Virus record (IMG/VR): IMGVR_UViG_3300036768_001306
Coordinates: 1-50,910 of that record
Reading direction: 5' to 3' (one strand)
Length of the DNA: 50,910 nucleotides
Origin: a virus
A program made the position numbers and the translations under genes. Positions 1 to 5,810 of this stretch are shown one piece after another (the stretch's first letter is position 1; each line of letters starts with the position of its first letter). Below the pieces are notes generated by a model, which searched no databases, was not told where the DNA came from, and worked only from the letters and a program-made list of their open reading frames with translations.

Positions 1-115
1 TTCGCGCCCTGGGGATGCTGGGTATGTATCAGATGCCGTGCGCGAGATTGATGTTGCGCTCAATGGGTTGGTGAAGGCCCTGTCGGTGATTAGAAACCTG
101 AACAATGGGAAGTAG
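1..115 (+). CDS. 3' end of small unknown protein (partial)
   Basis: The window opens inside a gene. The readable frame encodes the last 37 or so residues, ending in NLNNGK and a TAG stop at 113-115. It is identical to the C-terminal half of the complete 66-residue gene at 49489-49689, so the missing 5' part can be read there. Function unknown. It precedes the 130-residue protein with an 8-nt gap. Confidence 0.8.
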   Translation, partial: SRPGDAGYVSDAVREIDVALNGLVKALSVIRNLNNGK

Positions 116-123
116 AGGGAGAA

Positions 124-516
124 ATGAGCGCTGCATTTTACGAGATGTTGGCTGTAAATGTGATTTCGAGGGCTGCGCGGGACATGGCGTCTGTTGATGG
201 GGCGTCGCGAGAAGATACGATTGACGCGGCCATGTGGGTGTTAGGTGATGATATGGAAGAGGGCAGTTTTCGGTGGTGGTGCGCGTTGGGTGGGTTGGAT
301 GCGGATAGGGCGAGAGAGAGCGTTCTGCGATATTGCGTGAAACATCGCAATACATCAAGCGATATGCGCAACGCGTGTAGCAGGATATTGTCTGGAGAGC
401 TAACGCCGCAAGAGGCTGCAAAAATGTTTTCTGTACACACAACCGATGAGGTGTGCAATAAGCCTATGTATTCGCAGATGGAGATGGAGGTGCTATGGGA
501 TCTCCCCAGCCTGTGA
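124..516 (+). CDS. Hypothetical protein, 130 aa
   Basis: Not recognised. The 130-residue product is acidic and probably helical, with an aromatic centre (SFRWWCALGGLD) and an N-terminal stretch (MSAAFYEMLAVNVISRAARDM) that is almost unchanged in the diverged copy at 49701-50093. The start follows an AGAGGGAGAA ribosome site. It overlaps the next gene by 22 nt, so it is co-translated with a nucleotide-pool enzyme. The conservation between two strain copies despite many silent changes supports a real protein. Confidence 0.75.
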   Translation: MSAAFYEMLAVNVISRAARDMASVDGASREDTIDAAMWVLGDDMEEGSFRWWCALGGLDADRARESVLRYCVKHRNTSSDMRNACSRILSGELTPQEAAKMFSVHTTDEVCNKPMYSQMEMEVLWDLPSL

Positions 517-824
517 AGTTCGACAGCGAGAAGGTAAGGCTGGATCTCCTCCCAGTCCTACCATTGATTGCTGTGGCTAGGGTATTTCAGTTGGGGGCGA
601 AAAAGTACGGTGAATACAACTATGCAGAAGGTGACGGGTTCGAGGCATCGCGGTTGTATGCTGCTGCGCTGAGGCATTTATTCGCGTGGTGGATGGGGGA
701 AAATAACGACATCGAGAGTGGTGAGAGCCATCTTGCTCACGCTGTGTGTTGTATACTGATGCTGATGGTGAAGCATGTTGACGATCGCCCGTCTTTCGGT
801 GGAGGTGGGAAAGATGAGGCCTGA
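495..824 (+). CDS. dATP/dGTP diphosphohydrolase-like protein (MazZ/DUF5664 type)
   Basis: The N-terminal 90 residues show the pattern of the phage dATP/dGTP diphosphohydrolase domain: KFDSEKVRLDLLP, then a GAKKYGEYNY segment, a SRLYAAALRHLFAWW helix and an ESGESHLAHAVCC helix carrying the acidic and histidine residues expected to bind metal. Members hydrolyse purine dNTPs to the monophosphate and pyrophosphate, shaping the nucleotide pool during infection. It starts on an ATG after GGAGGTGCT and overlaps both neighbours. The last residues differ from the copy at 50072-50395 because of a 1-nt length change in a G-rich run near 805. PurZ and DatZ partners of 2-aminoadenine phages are not seen, so base substitution is not implied. 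Confidence 0.8.
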   Translation: MGSPQPVKFDSEKVRLDLLPVLPLIAVARVFQLGAKKYGEYNYAEGDGFEASRLYAAALRHLFAWWMGENNDIESGESHLAHAVCCILMLMVKHVDDRPSFGGGGKDEA

Positions 825-1086
825 GGAGTGCAAAAGCGTATACGGCATTGACCCGCGAGATGTCGAGGGCATGATGGGGTGGTGGATAGTTGATGAAGTA
901 TCGGCCGCGCGTGCGGCTAAGAAAGGAGGTGACCGTGTACAACCAGGGATGTTGGCGGTGCTGGTAAGGGGTGGTGTGGATACAAGTTGGGTGCATGCAA
1001 AGGTGAACTTTGTGCACGAACAGGTTTTTTATGAAACAGGTGTTAGGGTTTTGTATTTCCGTAAGCAATGGTGGAGGGAGAAATGA
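814..1086 (+). CDS. Hypothetical protein, 90 aa
   Basis: Not recognised. The start ATG at 814 lies inside the end of the previous gene and follows GGTGGGAAAG; the stop forms an ATGA overlap with the lysin gene at 1083. The protein has an aromatic N-terminal half (GMMGWW) and a predicted beta-rich C-terminal half ending in VLYFRKQWWREK. The paralogous strain copy at 50392-50664 has the same length. Translational coupling suggests it belongs to the nucleotide/lysis operon, but no role can be assigned. Confidence 0.75.
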   Translation: MRPEECKSVYGIDPRDVEGMMGWWIVDEVSAARAAKKGGDRVQPGMLAVLVRGGVDTSWVHAKVNFVHEQVFYETGVRVLYFRKQWWREK

Positions 1087-1598
1087 GTCAAGATGCGCGT
1101 TTGGAGTGGTTGAAGAAAGTTTATAAGGCTGCAAAGTCTGTGTTGATGGAGGGGGAGTATTTCGGGGATGCTGGCGTGATTGCCGCGCAGGCCGCTCTGG
1201 AAAGTGCGTGGGGGCAAAGCGAGCTTGCGCGTCAGGCAAATAACTTGTTCGGGATAAAGACTGGGAAGAGTTGGAAGGGGCCGTGGCTTGAGATGCAAAC
1301 GCTTGAGTATGATAGCCATGGAGAGCCGTACATTCTCAGGCAGAAATGGAGGGCGTATAGCTCGTATGAAGAGTGCATCAGGGATTACCTGAAGATCATC
1401 AACACCAAGCCATGGTTTGCTCCTGCTGTAGAAGCGGCGAAAAAGCGAGACCCGAAGGGATACCTTTACGGGTTGCTTCCTGGGGAGAATAAGCCTGGCT
1501 GGGCCACTGATCCTAAGTACGCTGATAAGGTTTGGCGTATTTATGAAGCATATCATCTCGGAGAGTGGGGAAAGAATCCTGCTTATGCTGAAGTATAG
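1083..1598 (+). CDS. GH73 glucosaminidase endolysin
   Basis: Residues 1-130 form a GH73 (FlgJ/LytD type) N-acetylglucosaminidase domain that cuts the glycan strands of peptidoglycan at lysis. Diagnostic is the motif AAQAALESAWGQSELA, with the glutamate acting as general acid, followed by ANNLFGIKTG. A conserved YSSYEECIRDYLKII helix and a C-terminal PGWATDPKYADKVW motif follow. There is no signal peptide, so export presumably depends on the holin at 3174-3620. The ATG at 1083 overlaps the previous stop; an upstream in-frame codon at 1068 is less likely. A second GH73 gene lies at 2254-2760. Confidence 0.92.
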   Translation: MSQDARLEWLKKVYKAAKSVLMEGEYFGDAGVIAAQAALESAWGQSELARQANNLFGIKTGKSWKGPWLEMQTLEYDSHGEPYILRQKWRAYSSYEECIRDYLKIINTKPWFAPAVEAAKKRDPKGYLYGLLPGENKPGWATDPKYADKVWRIYEAYHLGEWGKNPAYAEV

Positions 1599-2235
1599 TG
1601 ATATTTCCGTCGAGCTCCTTGACTGCATGGGGAACGACCTCACGGTCGTGAATGCCGCGCGTGTGTCGTTCGCCAAGCAGTCTACGGTGTTTAGCGAGAA
1701 AGATGAGGCCTTGATTGCGTATTTGGCGCGAAATGGGCATTGGACGCCATTCGCCCATCCACACCTATCGTTTCGTATCAAGGCCCCGATATTTGTTGCA
1801 CGGCAGCTGGCGAGGCACCAGGTTGGGTTGGTGTGGAATGAGGTGTCGCGCAGGTATGTGGATACACAGCCCGAGTTCTACCTACCTGTATGGAGGAAGA
1901 GGGCGGAGAATGTGAAGCAGGGGAGTGGGGAGGAGTTCGAGGATGCTCGCGGTCTAAGTCAGCTGTTGCACAATCTCTATGACCTAGCATTGTTCACCTA
2001 CCAGGAGTTGCTAGACCGAGGTGTGTGCCCTGAACAAGCGCGCGTTGCATTGCCTGTTGGTGTGATGACAGAATGGGTGTGGACGGGGTCGCTGTATGCG
2101 TTCGCGCGAGTGTGCAATCTGCGTCTTGACAAACATGCGCAGAAAGAGACGCGGATGGTGGCTGAGAAAATAGCTGAGTATTTGCGCCAGAGATTTCCTG
2201 TGAGTAGCAGATATTTGTTGAGTGTGCACGATTGA
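1585..2235 (+). CDS. thyX: Flavin-dependent thymidylate synthase ThyX
   Basis: The 216-residue protein matches ThyX, which methylates dUMP to dTMP using methylene-tetrahydrofolate and FAD. The signature is present at residues 77-91: RHQ, then WNEVSRRY, corresponding to the family RHRxxSxNxxSxRY motif with the usual third Arg replaced by Gln. An N-terminal VNAARVSF and a GHWTPFAHP segment also fit. The ATG at 1585 follows GGGGAAAG and overlaps the lysin gene by 14 nt; the in-frame ATG at 1543 lies deep inside that gene. Placing thyX between two lysin genes is unusual. It acts with MazG and the MazZ-like enzyme on the dNTP pool. Confidence 0.93.
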   Translation: MLKYSDISVELLDCMGNDLTVVNAARVSFAKQSTVFSEKDEALIAYLARNGHWTPFAHPHLSFRIKAPIFVARQLARHQVGLVWNEVSRRYVDTQPEFYLPVWRKRAENVKQGSGEEFEDARGLSQLLHNLYDLALFTYQELLDRGVCPEQARVALPVGVMTEWVWTGSLYAFARVCNLRLDKHAQKETRMVAEKIAEYLRQRFPVSSRYLLSVHD

Positions 2236-2253
2236 TATGATATACTTGACAGC

Positions 2254-2760
2254 ATGGTGGGCATACTTCTCGCTACTGCGCTTGCATCACAGCAAGCATT
2301 TTTTTTAGAAGTCCGCAGCGATGTTGTTGCTGTGCAGCGTGAGATTTTTGGCAATGAGAATATCTCAATTGCGAATGTGATAGCTGCACAGGCCGTTTTT
2401 GAAAGCGCGGCTGGAGAGTCTTTGCTGTCAAAACGGTACAACAATCTTTTCGGGATTACTGCTGGTAGGGGGTATAATGGAAGTGTCGTGTGGCTTCGTG
2501 AGCGGGCAACCGGCAAGATGGTGAGGTTCAGAGCGTATGCATCTCGGAGAGAGTGCATAAGAGATTATTTTCTGATTCTGATGAAATCGAAGTACTATCA
2601 GGACGCCTACCAATCTATGCTGAGAGGTGATATTGATGGGTTCATATCTGGTCTTCTTCCTGTGGTTGTGAATGGTAAGGTCGTAGAGCCAGGATGGGCC
2701 ACTGACCCGCTGTATCGTGAAAAGTTGTATAATGTGATACGGAGGTGCGCCAATGTTTGA
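2254..2760 (+). CDS. Second GH73 glucosaminidase lysin
   Basis: A paralogue of the lysin at 1083-1598: IAAQAVFESAAGESLLS carries the catalytic Glu, followed by NNLFGIT, SRRECIRDYFLI and EPGWATDPLYREKLY. It differs by a short hydrophobic N-terminus (VGILLATALA) that could be a signal-anchor, so this copy might be exported without a holin. No clear Shine-Dalgarno precedes the ATG at 2254, although ATATGATATACTTGACAGC upstream is AT-rich. The ATG is preceded by only an 18-nt gap after thyX. The next gene begins inside its last codons. Two different GH73 lysins in one phage suggest layered or redundant lysis. Confidence 0.88.
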   Translation: MVGILLATALASQQAFFLEVRSDVVAVQREIFGNENISIANVIAAQAVFESAAGESLLSKRYNNLFGITAGRGYNGSVVWLRERATGKMVRFRAYASRRECIRDYFLILMKSKYYQDAYQSMLRGDIDGFISGLLPVVVNGKVVEPGWATDPLYREKLYNVIRRCANV

Positions 2761-2929
2761 TGTGTTGATCAGCTTCGTATTTGGGGTGTTCGTAGGGATT
2801 GTGGCCGCTGCGCTTGTGACTTCGCACAACATTCAGAAGTACAAGGGTTACGCTGAGGTCGTTGAGCGCGAGCGTGTCGAGTTGCAGCGTAAGCTGATTG
2901 AATTGCAAGCAAAACTGAAGAACAGGTGA
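2753..2929 (+). CDS. Small membrane protein, TM plus coiled coil (58 aa)
   Basis: A short gene that starts within the end of the lysin gene after ACGGAGGTGCGCC. Residues 3-24 are a hydrophobic segment (VLISFVFGVFVGIVAAALV); residues 35-58 are charged and heptad-like (VVERERVELQRKLIELQ). A single N-terminal membrane segment followed by a coiled coil, next to lysins and a holin, resembles inner-membrane spanins or accessory holins. No lipoprotein partner is adjacent, so the spanin assignment stays tentative. Confidence 0.7.
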   Translation: MFDVLISFVFGVFVGIVAAALVTSHNIQKYKGYAEVVERERVELQRKLIELQAKLKNR

Positions 2930-2930
2930 T

Positions 2931-3164
2931 ATGATGGATTGGGCTGCCCTCGTTCCAACTACATTGCTAGGTGTACTTGCGTGGTTGATACGCGAAGATA
3001 GGAATCGCACGCTCAAGCGGTTGGATGAGATTGCCTCAAAGATAGATGCTCTATCTTCTCATTTGAATAATGTTTCTGTAGAGCTCACCGACAGAGTGGC
3101 GAGGCTAGAGGGTTTGATAGAGAAGCATGAGCAGCTATTGCAGCGCAGAAGGTATTCATTCTAG
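2931..3164 (+). CDS. Small membrane-anchored coiled-coil protein (77 aa)
   Basis: Residues 3-20 (DWAALVPTTLLGVLAWLI) form one membrane segment; residues 25-70 are an amphipathic helix with heptads (RLDEIASKIDALSSHLNNV). The design repeats that of the previous gene and resembles XhlA-type lysis accessory proteins in reverse orientation. The ATG at 2931 or 2934 follows AACAGGTGAT, a modest ribosome site. Its neighbours, lysin upstream and 3-TM holin downstream, point to a lysis-cassette role; the exact function is not known. Confidence 0.7.
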   Translation: MMDWAALVPTTLLGVLAWLIREDRNRTLKRLDEIASKIDALSSHLNNVSVELTDRVARLEGLIEKHEQLLQRRRYSF

Positions 3165-3173
3165 GAGGGAAAT

Positions 3174-3620
3174 ATGGCTTTGCCGGTGTGGCTTGGAGAG
3201 GTTCTGCGACCTATAGCAGATGTGATAGATGAACTGCATACGTCTGCAGAGGAGAAGGGACAGGTCAGGGCAGCATTGCTCAAGGTACAGATTGACCTGG
3301 TGAGTAAAGTGCTGGAATATGAGGCCGAAATCGCTAAAGCGCAGCGTGATGTGATTGTTGCCGAGGCGTCTGGAGAGAGCTGGATGCAGCGGTCGTGGAG
3401 GCCGCTGTTGATGCTCACGTTCACGGCGATTATTGCCTGGCAATATCTCATCTACCCGATCATTTCGGCAATCTTCCCCAAACTCCCAACTGTTACCTTA
3501 CCGTCTGAGATGTGGACGTTGCTGACCGTAGGAGTGGGTGGGTATATAGTTTCGCGCAGTGGGGAGAAGATTGCGCAAACTCTGCGTAGCGCGAGGGACT
3601 ATGAAAGTAACCGAGATTAG
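3174..3620 (+). CDS. Holin of the 3-TM family
   Basis: The 148-residue protein follows the holin_3TM (GTA holin) pattern. An N-terminal amphipathic part ends in EASGESWMQRSWRPLLML. Membrane segments follow around residues 78-98 and 112-130, with a GGYIVSRSGEKIAQ motif near the C-terminus. Such holins open the inner membrane to let cytoplasmic endolysins out. The start follows a strong GGAGGGAAAT site. It overlaps the next gene's start by about 20 nt, linking lysis to the downstream metallophosphoesterase. Confidence 0.85.
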   Translation: MALPVWLGEVLRPIADVIDELHTSAEEKGQVRAALLKVQIDLVSKVLEYEAEIAKAQRDVIVAEASGESWMQRSWRPLLMLTFTAIIAWQYLIYPIISAIFPKLPTVTLPSEMWTLLTVGVGGYIVSRSGEKIAQTLRSARDYESNRD

Positions 3621-4479
3621 CCTGCCATACAACGATACCATTGGTTTGGTGTTTCTATCGGATGTGCACTTTGACTCTCCTAAATCTCAGCATGCGAGGC
3701 TCAAGTCTGCGCTCAATGAGCTGAGCAACCTTCACTTTGGTGGGAGACCGCTGTACATCAGCATCATCGGTGATGTGATGGATATGATCCTCCCACGCGA
3801 CCAGAAACGCTTCACCCCCTCCTCCTCTCCCAAAGAAGTTGCGTGTGAAGACGATTTCGTCATGTCTCGCATTCGCTATACTGCTGAGGTTATTGACAGC
3901 GTCTTTTCTGGAAATGTTGTGGCGTTCATTGGAAAGGGAAATCATGAAGAAAAGGTGCTGTTCTATCACGGCATCTCCCCAACGAACGAGCTTGCTAAAA
4001 TGCTTGCCGAGAGGGGAAGGCTTGTGCATGTGGGGGAGTATACTGGTGTGGTGAGATTCAAGTTCGATATGACGCCCCATGCTGCAGGGAACATGGCGCG
4101 TATTGCTGAGTTCTCTGTGGCGTATCATCATGGAGCGTGGGGTGGAGAGTATGCCAAGGGTTACCTCGGGGCAATCAGGTATTTCTCGGCCATAGAGGAC
4201 ATTGATGCTGCCGTATATGGGCATAATCACATGTCAAGGCAGGATGTGATTGCTAGGTGGAGGAAAGTGGCGGGAAACAAGTACAGTAAGGTAAGCATTC
4301 CCGTCATCAACCTCGGGTCGTGGTATAATGGGGAGGAGAGCAATGGGGTGACTTCGTACGTTACCGAGGCTGGGAAGACGCCGCAGCCGTATACCTTGGT
4401 GACGTTTGCGGTTACGGTCTCCCCATTGCATGGTAGGTGGAAGGTGAGTGCACCGTACATGGTGATGCATGCTGGATAG
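3601..4479 (+). CDS. Calcineurin-like metallophosphoesterase
   Basis: All metal-binding motifs of the binuclear metallophosphoesterase fold are visible in order: LSDVHFD (about residue 19), IGDVMD, GKGNHEE, AYHHG and YGHNHM. Such enzymes cleave phosphomonoesters, phosphodiesters or nucleic-acid ends; the substrate cannot be told from sequence. The ATG at 3601 (MKVTEISLPY) follows GCGAGGGACT; an in-frame start at 3559 lies within the holin gene and is less likely. Its place directly behind the holin is odd for a nucleic-acid enzyme. It could serve late DNA processing or be an accessory gene. Confidence 0.85.
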   Translation: MKVTEISLPYNDTIGLVFLSDVHFDSPKSQHARLKSALNELSNLHFGGRPLYISIIGDVMDMILPRDQKRFTPSSSPKEVACEDDFVMSRIRYTAEVIDSVFSGNVVAFIGKGNHEEKVLFYHGISPTNELAKMLAERGRLVHVGEYTGVVRFKFDMTPHAAGNMARIAEFSVAYHHGAWGGEYAKGYLGAIRYFSAIEDIDAAVYGHNHMSRQDVIARWRKVAGNKYSKVSIPVINLGSWYNGEESNGVTSYVTEAGKTPQPYTLVTFAVTVSPLHGRWKVSAPYMVMHAG

Positions 4480-4488
4480 GAGGTTGGT

Positions 4489-4704
4489 ATGGGTGACTGG
4501 ATGGAAGAGGATGATTACAACTCCCTGCCCATGGTTGGGTGGGATGAGATTTCCTTCCGCTCCTTCCCTGATGAGGAAGGGAAGACATTGGTTGTGATGT
4601 ACATTGAAGACGATCCCGTGCTGATGTTCGATGAGGATGGGGCGGAGCAGCTGATTGCTGCGATTCAGGAGGCGCTAATCTCTTCCGGCGATGAAGAGGC
4701 GTAG
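4489..4704 (+). CDS. Small acidic protein, 71 aa
   Basis: Not recognised. Very acidic, with the pattern of a short beta hairpin (KTLVVMYIEDDPVLMFDEDGAEQLIAAIQEALIS) followed by a C-terminal helix. This resembles the small strand-helix proteins at 42452-43209 and 45928-46410, although similarity is weak. It starts after GGAGGTTGGT and sits 9 nt behind the metallophosphoesterase. Confidence 0.7.
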   Translation: MGDWMEEDDYNSLPMVGWDEISFRSFPDEEGKTLVVMYIEDDPVLMFDEDGAEQLIAAIQEALISSGDEEA

Positions 4705-4706
4705 CA

Positions 4707-5027
4707 ATGCTGCTGGTGAAATCCGGGGATACGTTCGAGCGTAGCGTTGCTGTTTACAACGATGATGGTTCGCCTGCGAATCTCTCTGGTGTAAGTGTGC
4801 TCATGCACATTCGAGATTCGGCTGGGGTGTTGGTGTTGGTGGCGAGCACTGCTAATGGCATGGTGACGATTAGCGGGAATAAGATCAACATCACCATCCC
4901 CGCCGCCTCAATGGCTCTCCCTACCGGATGGTATTTCTACGATGTCGAGGCCACCTACCCAAGTGGTAAGGTGAAGACGCACGAGACCGATGTGATTATG
5001 GTGACGGAGGACTACACGCACGTGTAG
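4707..5027 (+). CDS. Baseplate-upper-protein-like beta protein (106 aa)
   Basis: The start MLLVKSGDTFERSVAVYNDDGSPANLSG and a following VSVLMHIRDS strand resemble the N-terminal beta-sandwich of phage BppU-type or tail-fibre adaptor proteins. The whole protein is predicted to be beta and lacks catalytic motifs. It begins 2 nt after the previous stop. Although near the convergence with the tail operon, it is on the other strand. A structural role in the virion is an inference from fold resemblance. Confidence 0.65.
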   Translation: MLLVKSGDTFERSVAVYNDDGSPANLSGVSVLMHIRDSAGVLVLVASTANGMVTISGNKINITIPAASMALPTGWYFYDVEATYPSGKVKTHETDVIMVTEDYTHV

Positions 5028-5042
5028 CCCATGGAGGTGCGT

Positions 5043-5219
5043 ATGGCTCGCAAACCCCGGCTCGGGAGTGGAAAGAGGTTCGCGGCGCTGAAGCGCAAGC
5101 TGGCCAGGCGTGGGGTGAAGAACCCTGGAGCTCTGGCCGCGTTTATAGGAAGAAAGAAGTACGGCAAGCGACGCTTCCAGAAGCTAGCAGCCGCCGGGAG
5201 GAGACGGAAGGCGAAGTAA
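5043..5219 (+). CDS. Very basic small phage protein (58 aa)
   Basis: Roughly two in five residues are Lys or Arg: KRFAALKRKLARRGVKNPG, then AAFIGRKKYGKRRFQK. Similar small basic proteins occur near tail or lysis genes of many phages; their function is not established, though nucleic-acid binding is plausible. The ATG at 5043 follows GGAGGTGCGT; the in-frame ATG at 5031 would include the ribosome site. It is the last gene before the convergent terminator. Confidence 0.75.
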   Translation: MARKPRLGSGKRFAALKRKLARRGVKNPGALAAFIGRKKYGKRRFQKLAAAGRRRKAK

Positions 5220-5258
5220 AAGTGCGATATATTTGACTTATAGGCGCGTTTGATGATG

Positions 5259-5284
5259 AGGGGGGTATAAACATATACCCCCCT
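5259..5284. terminator. Convergent hairpin terminator
   Basis: A perfect 11-bp stem (AGGGGGGTATA with TATACCCCCCT) and a 4-nt loop lie between the last plus-strand gene (ends 5219) and the last minus-strand gene (ends 5331). The position and symmetry suit a bidirectional terminator, though U-runs are weak on both sides. Confidence 0.75.
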
Positions 5285-5330
5285 ATATTATCTTCGATTG
5301 TAGGGCAACGTCGTGCAAGCGCAGGGCATT

Positions 5331-5783
5331 CTACACGTCGTCTTTCGACGGTGTTGAGTCGGGTGGTGGTGGGAGTTGTGGGGTTGGAGTGGGCAGTTCT
5401 GATGGTGGCTGTTGCTCGACGGACCGCTCTTCACGCTGCTTCTCAACGCGTTCTGCATAGTCATGAACAACATCGTCTTCTCCACCACGCAGGCGCTCAT
5501 CGGCGTCTTTCGCAAACTGATAGGCAAGCTTGATGATGTTGTCTGGCTGAAGCAGCGCATCTTCGAAGGCTGTATGCGCCCTACCGTTATTTGGTAGGGC
5601 AATATTGACAGAGTAATCTATGGGCTGTGCTCCAGATTCTGCAGCCTCTTTGCTAGCATATATTGCAAGTTCAACCTGTATTTGTTTGGTTTCGTAGTTT
5701 ATTACTACGAAGCGAATACGAGCATAAGCTCTGTCGAGTTCATTTCCATACCTTGTGTGATAAGCGTTAAGTAAAATACCCAT
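5331..5783 (-). CDS. Hypothetical protein with proline-rich tail (150 aa)
   Basis: The last gene of the virion operon. Residues 1-110 are mixed alpha/beta and not recognised; the C-terminus is proline-rich (PPSELPTPTPQLPPPPDSTP), typical of flexible linkers in virion proteins. It starts on ATG after GCGGAGGTATT, 22 nt from the tail-tip gene, with a TATAAT sequence (5805-5810) overlapping that gene's stop. It might be a minor tail or late cytoplasmic protein; nothing decides this. Confidence 0.7.
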   Translation of the reverse strand: MGILLNAYHTRYGNELDRAYARIRFVVINYETKQIQVELAIYASKEAAESGAQPIDYSVNIALPNNGRAHTAFEDALLQPDNIIKLAYQFAKDADERLRGGEDDVVHDYAERVEKQREERSVEQQPPSELPTPTPQLPPPPDSTPSKDDV

Positions 5784-5804
5784 AATACCTCCGCGTCTAT
5801 ATGT

Positions 5805-5810
5805 ATTATA
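5805..5810 (-). promoter_or_regulatory. TATAAT box before 5783 gene
   Basis: Exact TATAAT on the minus strand, 22 nt before the ATG, preceded by CTG. No good -35. It is one of six such boxes just upstream of minus-strand genes. Confidence 0.35.

Larger units (their letters stand above)
1..1332. repeat. Left copy of diverged terminal repeat
   Basis: This block matches 49575-50910 in gene order and sequence. Bases 1-115 are identical to 49575-49689; beyond that point there are many substitutions and a few small indels, one of which (near 805) changes the C-terminus of the second gene. Most simply the window is one circular or permuted phage map whose two ends come from two strain variants joined through a shared stretch. 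A true tandem duplication of 1.3 kb or more is the alternative and cannot be excluded from the sequence alone. Confidence 0.9.

Noticed and set aside
495-824. Evidence for a 2-aminoadenine (Z) genome because of the MazZ-like gene
   Set aside because: PurZ and DatZ are not seen, and this enzyme type also occurs in ordinary phages.
577-1239. Minus-strand 220-codon frame opposite the left-end genes
   Set aside because: Composition (His, Pro, Thr, Arg) is that of antisense reading, with no start signals; the plus-strand genes have paralogous support.
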